In this document: positions 60,408 to 64,000 of the stretch, in pieces
Position numbering within the stretch: the first letter of the stretch is position 1
Layout: every line of letters begins with the position of its first letter
Assembly: GCF_001039355.2 (NCBI RefSeq)
Contig: NW_019775025.1
Span: 135,751-199,750, forward strand
DNA: 64,000 nucleotides
Source: Lingula anatina
Taxonomy: Eukaryota > Brachiopoda > Lingulata > Lingulida > Lingulidae
Reading direction: 5' to 3'
The notes under the pieces: generated by a model
What the model was told of the DNA's origin: nothing
Seen by the model: only the letters and a program-made list of their open reading frames with translations
Databases searched by the model: none
Made by a program: the position numbers and the translations under genes

Positions 60408-61815
60408 TTAGCGATTTCTTTTCTTCAAAAAAGTCCAACAACAGCTGAAACACGCTTTCAATCGACTTCTCTTTGGGATTCTCAAATTGTCTTCTGGTTT
60501 CAATGGACTTAATACCATTTCATCTGTATTCACTGGCCTAGGCTTGACACCACTTGTTCTATCGTCAGTTTCTTCTGGTCCAAGCACAATATCACTTTTT
60601 GTGTCCTCGGTTTCTATTGGCCCAGGCACAATATCAGGCTTTGTGTGGTTAGTTTCTACTGGCCCAGAATCGTTATTAGTCCCAGTAGTACCGTTTTCCA
60701 CGGGCTTTGTTTCCTCTGGTTTAATCATAACCTCAAAACCGTCTATATCTTCTTCTATATCTTTGTCGACCGTTTCATTTGGATAGGAAGAAGATGGCCA
60801 CTCTCTGTAATGAGGCATCACTTTTTTCACTTCATAAAATTCAAATTGAAACTCGGGATCTTGAAAATCCACGTCCTTTCGCAAAATTAATTTGTTGCCA
60901 TTAACCTTGACGAAATACCCTGAAAATATATACATAAAAAACATAAAGCTTTTACATCATTCACTAACATCTGAAACACATGAATAAGGGTGACACATTT
61001 TTCTTATTTATTATTAAATACTTAAAATGATCTGTCTGTGACTGACGTAGACTTTCCAATTTACTACTACAACCTCGAACTTGTTACTTACTTTCGCTTA
61101 AATACCTTATATTGATGTTTCATCGCCGTCCAATACGTTAACTTTGAGAAAATTTTTGTTTTAATACCATCTTGCCCAGTAACGCGCGTGCGTTTGTGTG
61201 TGTTCTATTGCGAAATTGAAATAATTCGTTGAATACCTTTTAACTTTAAAGATTCTAAACAGAAGACATTTTTCCGTATGCGCATGCATTTAAACATCCA
61301 TTCCTCAGCAGGAGTGTCATTGCTTAAGCTAACCGCACCATCGGAGCTAGTCTGTGAATGAAAGAAAATAGTTATTATTAATAAGTCGAAAAACTCGTAA
61401 AAATCCATTGCAAATTGGCTTAATTTAATAAACGTCTTTGACAATCCTTAGAACACATTGTGAATGAAATATTAATGCAAGCGACACTCATTCGATCTTT
61501 AAATCAACTTAAATCGATTCTGAAAAACTCCAAATGCAAGTGACAAGAATATCAGTAACATTTACAGGTTAAACACTGACACTTGATATCTTTGTAATAC
61601 CTGAGGGTTGAAAATCACCGTTTTACTTCTGGGAAAAGCTTCTAGTATATATCCCCGTTCATAGTCTTCGATGACTACGACATTTTCTATTTCTCCAGTC
61701 CTTCCATGGTGCCCATGGTAACTTGATATAAATAACTGATCTACAAATAATATGGACGTTGAAATAAATAAAATGAAAATAAAAACAAAAACATCATCAC
61801 CATAACTTACACACA

Positions 61816-61871
<56 letters not shown>

Positions 61872-64000
61872 CGTGCACATTAATTCATGAAACTCAATTC
61901 AGTTTAAGAAAAGAATGTAACTTTACATACGTTCTTTTTCCGTTAATCCGTATGGTGTCAAATACTGTCCGTTAGCTGCACACTGGACATAGTAAGTGGA
62001 AGACGTTGGCTCAGGTTCGATGTCCCATATTTTATCACCATCATCAATGACAATACTTGCTTCCAGCCTCTCCCAGCTAATTCGGGTTATTTCGTGGTAC
62101 CCGGAAGCTGAAAGCAACAGTAAGAGTTTGAGCAAAATCTTTGACCCATTTCTTTTAATCAACTGATGAAAATACTAGGATTTTACAAAGACGTGGTGAC
62201 AACATGATTGCCAAAGAAATGCAACACGAATACAGATTGATTTTTCACTAGACATAGTCACAATTTATGGCACAATTTATGGCCATTTCTCCTATTGTGC
62301 AACAAGTATTTTGGTATGCAATTAATTTCATAACACCTCAAAGTTAATCTAATTCTAATGCTTATAAAAGCAGCTTACCAGTGTGATTTATCTGGATGGT
62401 AAGTTTGAAGTAGATGAATTGTCTTGCTTCATTGGTGGGATTTTTTTCTCTCCGTCGAAAGATCTGAAAATGTTACCAATAAATAAGAGTATATAAGTGA
62501 AGTGGGCGTAAAATCAATTTTCAGATGATAAGCGACCAAAATAAATCGACAGGAGGAAATGAACTCGATTATATTATACAAATAACAACTCTTTAACGAT
62601 AAGGTTAAAAAAAATGATAACTACGAGAAATTCAAGCAATGAAAAATCCAAGCTGCGCGGTTGGGTAGTTGATGTAAAAAAGCGACAGAGCGACATACCA
62701 TTATGAATTCCTCCAGTTCTTTGACGGATTCTTGAACATATTCAATAAATTCGGATGGTCCCATGTCGAGGACAGCTGTAACTTCATCGTTCATTTTATC
62801 TGGCCCCTCAATGATTCCTAAGAGCTCATCATTTGCTCTGCAATAGTAAACAAATTACAAGTCCTTTTCGCATCAAGCGGCACACTAAACTGGACCGGTC
62901 CACTTTTGAGAGATTGACATTAAGGATTTAGAGAAGAGAGTCATCTAAACGCCGCCCTCAACCGCCGATCATGTTGTCGATTCTACTCATTTGATAGTAT
63001 TTCCCCTCATTAATTTCCGACCTTAAGTGTCTTTATATTTTCATGAACATGATAAAAGGTAAAATACGCGTTTTTAAAAGTAGGCCCTACAGTTTTGGAA
63101 ATCGTCCAAATGATTGATGGAATTCTACCTTAATTGGGATCCTAAACTCCGTGCTCCATCTTCCTCGTCGTGATGGTTCGTGCCGTGGACTTCCAGAAAC
63201 GGTCGACAGTCAGGCAGTTTGACCTCTTGGAATTTGACATTCAGAAAATCGTGGCACCTGAGGGTATGGTCACCATTCTGAAATGTTAAAGCACTGATTA
63301 CTGTCATTATCTAGATACTTTTTTTAATAACGTTTATTCGAAAGAAATGGAGGCAAAGCGCTAAAAGCATTAGATGCTCTCCACAAAATTAAATAAGTAA
63401 ATAAATAAAACAAATGATCATTAGATACTAGAGTTCTTGGATACGCCATTTTGTCCATCTAAAGCTTTGATTACCCGATGTCTATTTTTATTCCAATCAA
63501 TAACATTTTCAAAAACGCAATACAGGTTAAAAACCCTCACGTCAGTTGCTAAAAATACCGATATTAGTCAAATAAATTAGTGCAATAAAAACACTGACGA
63601 GAAAAATTCACTATTTCATGAAACACACCTTCCGAAAAATGATAACAACTATATCTATGCTCATGATTTATTTAAAAAACACTCCCTATTTATATCTTTA
63701 GAAATCACTGCAATTGAAAGAAAAACATTCTAACCGATTAACATTGTGTTGGGGTCCTAGGTTTAGGGAAGTTAAAGTCAAATGCCTCTTTTTCCTAACA
63801 GATCTAGATCATTCCCCCCCCCCCCCGCCAAAAAAAGTCGCATATCCCATCACGCATCGACTTAATATGTGTAGATATCAGTATTAAAAATCAAATTAAA
63901 TATATGACAACCAAATGTCAAATATACACCTGATCCTTGCCTTTGCGTAAGACACTTTCAAAGAATAGAGGACTGGCGCTGAGCAAATATGCACCCACAC
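60408..64000 (-). CDS. Unrecognised gene, 3' eight exons; possible beta-trefoil region and Cys-rich basic C-terminus
   Basis: Exons in transcript order: 63930-64000 (cut by the window edge), 63129-63277, 62699-62837, 62379-62463, 61931-62107, 61601-61740, 61237-61351 and 60408-60919, all with GT-AG sites and matching phases; at least 462 residues. I do not recognise the family. Part 1 includes GAYLLSASPLFFESVLRKGK and VTAVLDMGPSEFIEYVQESV. Part 2 has three stretches of similar plan: YYVQCAANGQYLTPYG, GYILEAFPRSKTVIFNPQ and FCLESLKLKGYFVKVNGNKL, suggesting a beta-trefoil (fascin/FGF/IL-1-like fold). Part 3 is an acidic Pro/Thr region with degenerate units such as GPVETNHTKPDIVP, GPIETEDTKSDIVL and GPEETDDRTSGVKP. 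The C-terminus is ACFSCCWTFLKKRNR, which could be palmitoylated and membrane-bound. The fold and anchor are inference. Confidence 0.75.
61808..61869. repeat. AC then AG compound microsatellite
   Basis: About 12 AC units followed by about 18 AG units in an intron of the right-end gene. Confidence 0.95.

Noticed and set aside
60408-60919. Naming the right-end gene as an interleukin-1-like cytokine
   Set aside because: CLESLKLKGYFVKVNG loosely recalls the IL-1 family C-terminal pattern, but this pattern is shared by many beta-trefoils, and the acidic repeats and Cys tail do not fit a cytokine.

Overview
The window is animal nuclear DNA: AT-rich and intron-rich, with GT-AG introns, microsatellites, many small DNA-transposon remnants and conserved metazoan genes. 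Gene divergence, a senju-type nucleotide-sugar transporter and the transposon load suggest a lophotrochozoan, most likely a marine mollusc such as a bivalve. That placement is inference, not something read directly.

Layout, left to right. 1-2240: no gene; one dispersed repeat and a TG run. 2241-8783 (+): a cytosolic-type sulfotransferase whose exons 3-4 appear twice. 10192-14540 (+): a DNAJC4-like J-protein. 15543-18049 (-): RNA polymerase II subunit RPB9 (POLR2I), head-to-head with a UDP-galactose transporter (senju/SLC35A type, +). This divergent pair appears twice, at 15.7-21.6 kb and 21.9-27.6 kb: the left copy has complete RPB9 and truncated transporter, the right copy truncated RPB9 and complete transporter. 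31739-33057 (-): RNASEH2C, head-to-head with a small membrane-protein candidate (33246-34219, +). 35379-44806 (-): RPS6KC1 (PX, MIT and atypical kinase domain) in 12 exons. 46334-47147 (-): mitochondrial ribosomal protein bL33m (MRPL33). 48263-51791 (+): TMED10 (p24 delta), with a complete selenocysteine tRNA antisense in its third intron. 52607-53439 (-): an unrecognised 78-codon two-exon candidate. 53.6-60.4 kb: no gene recognised. 60408-64000 (-): the 3' eight exons of an unrecognised gene with a possible beta-trefoil region, acidic repeats and a Cys-rich basic C-terminus.

These are unrelated housekeeping genes; nothing suggests an operon or one shared pathway. Two divergent pairs (RPB9/transporter, RNASEH2C/small protein) start within about 190-330 bases of each other and probably share promoters.

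Three single-N joins (6675, 8121, 21593) sit exactly at the ends of near-identical tandem copies. I read these as allelic (haplotypic) duplications left by assembly rather than real gene duplications. Most of the remaining structure is transposon-derived: PIF/Harbinger-like elements with 3-base target duplications, a 668-base element with perfect 76-base inverted termini carrying a helicase fragment, and several smaller foldback elements. I did not see a clearly novel multi-gene system. The most notable items are the intronic tRNA-Sec, the helicase-fragment element, the insertion polymorphism visible between the two copies, and the unidentified gene at the right end.
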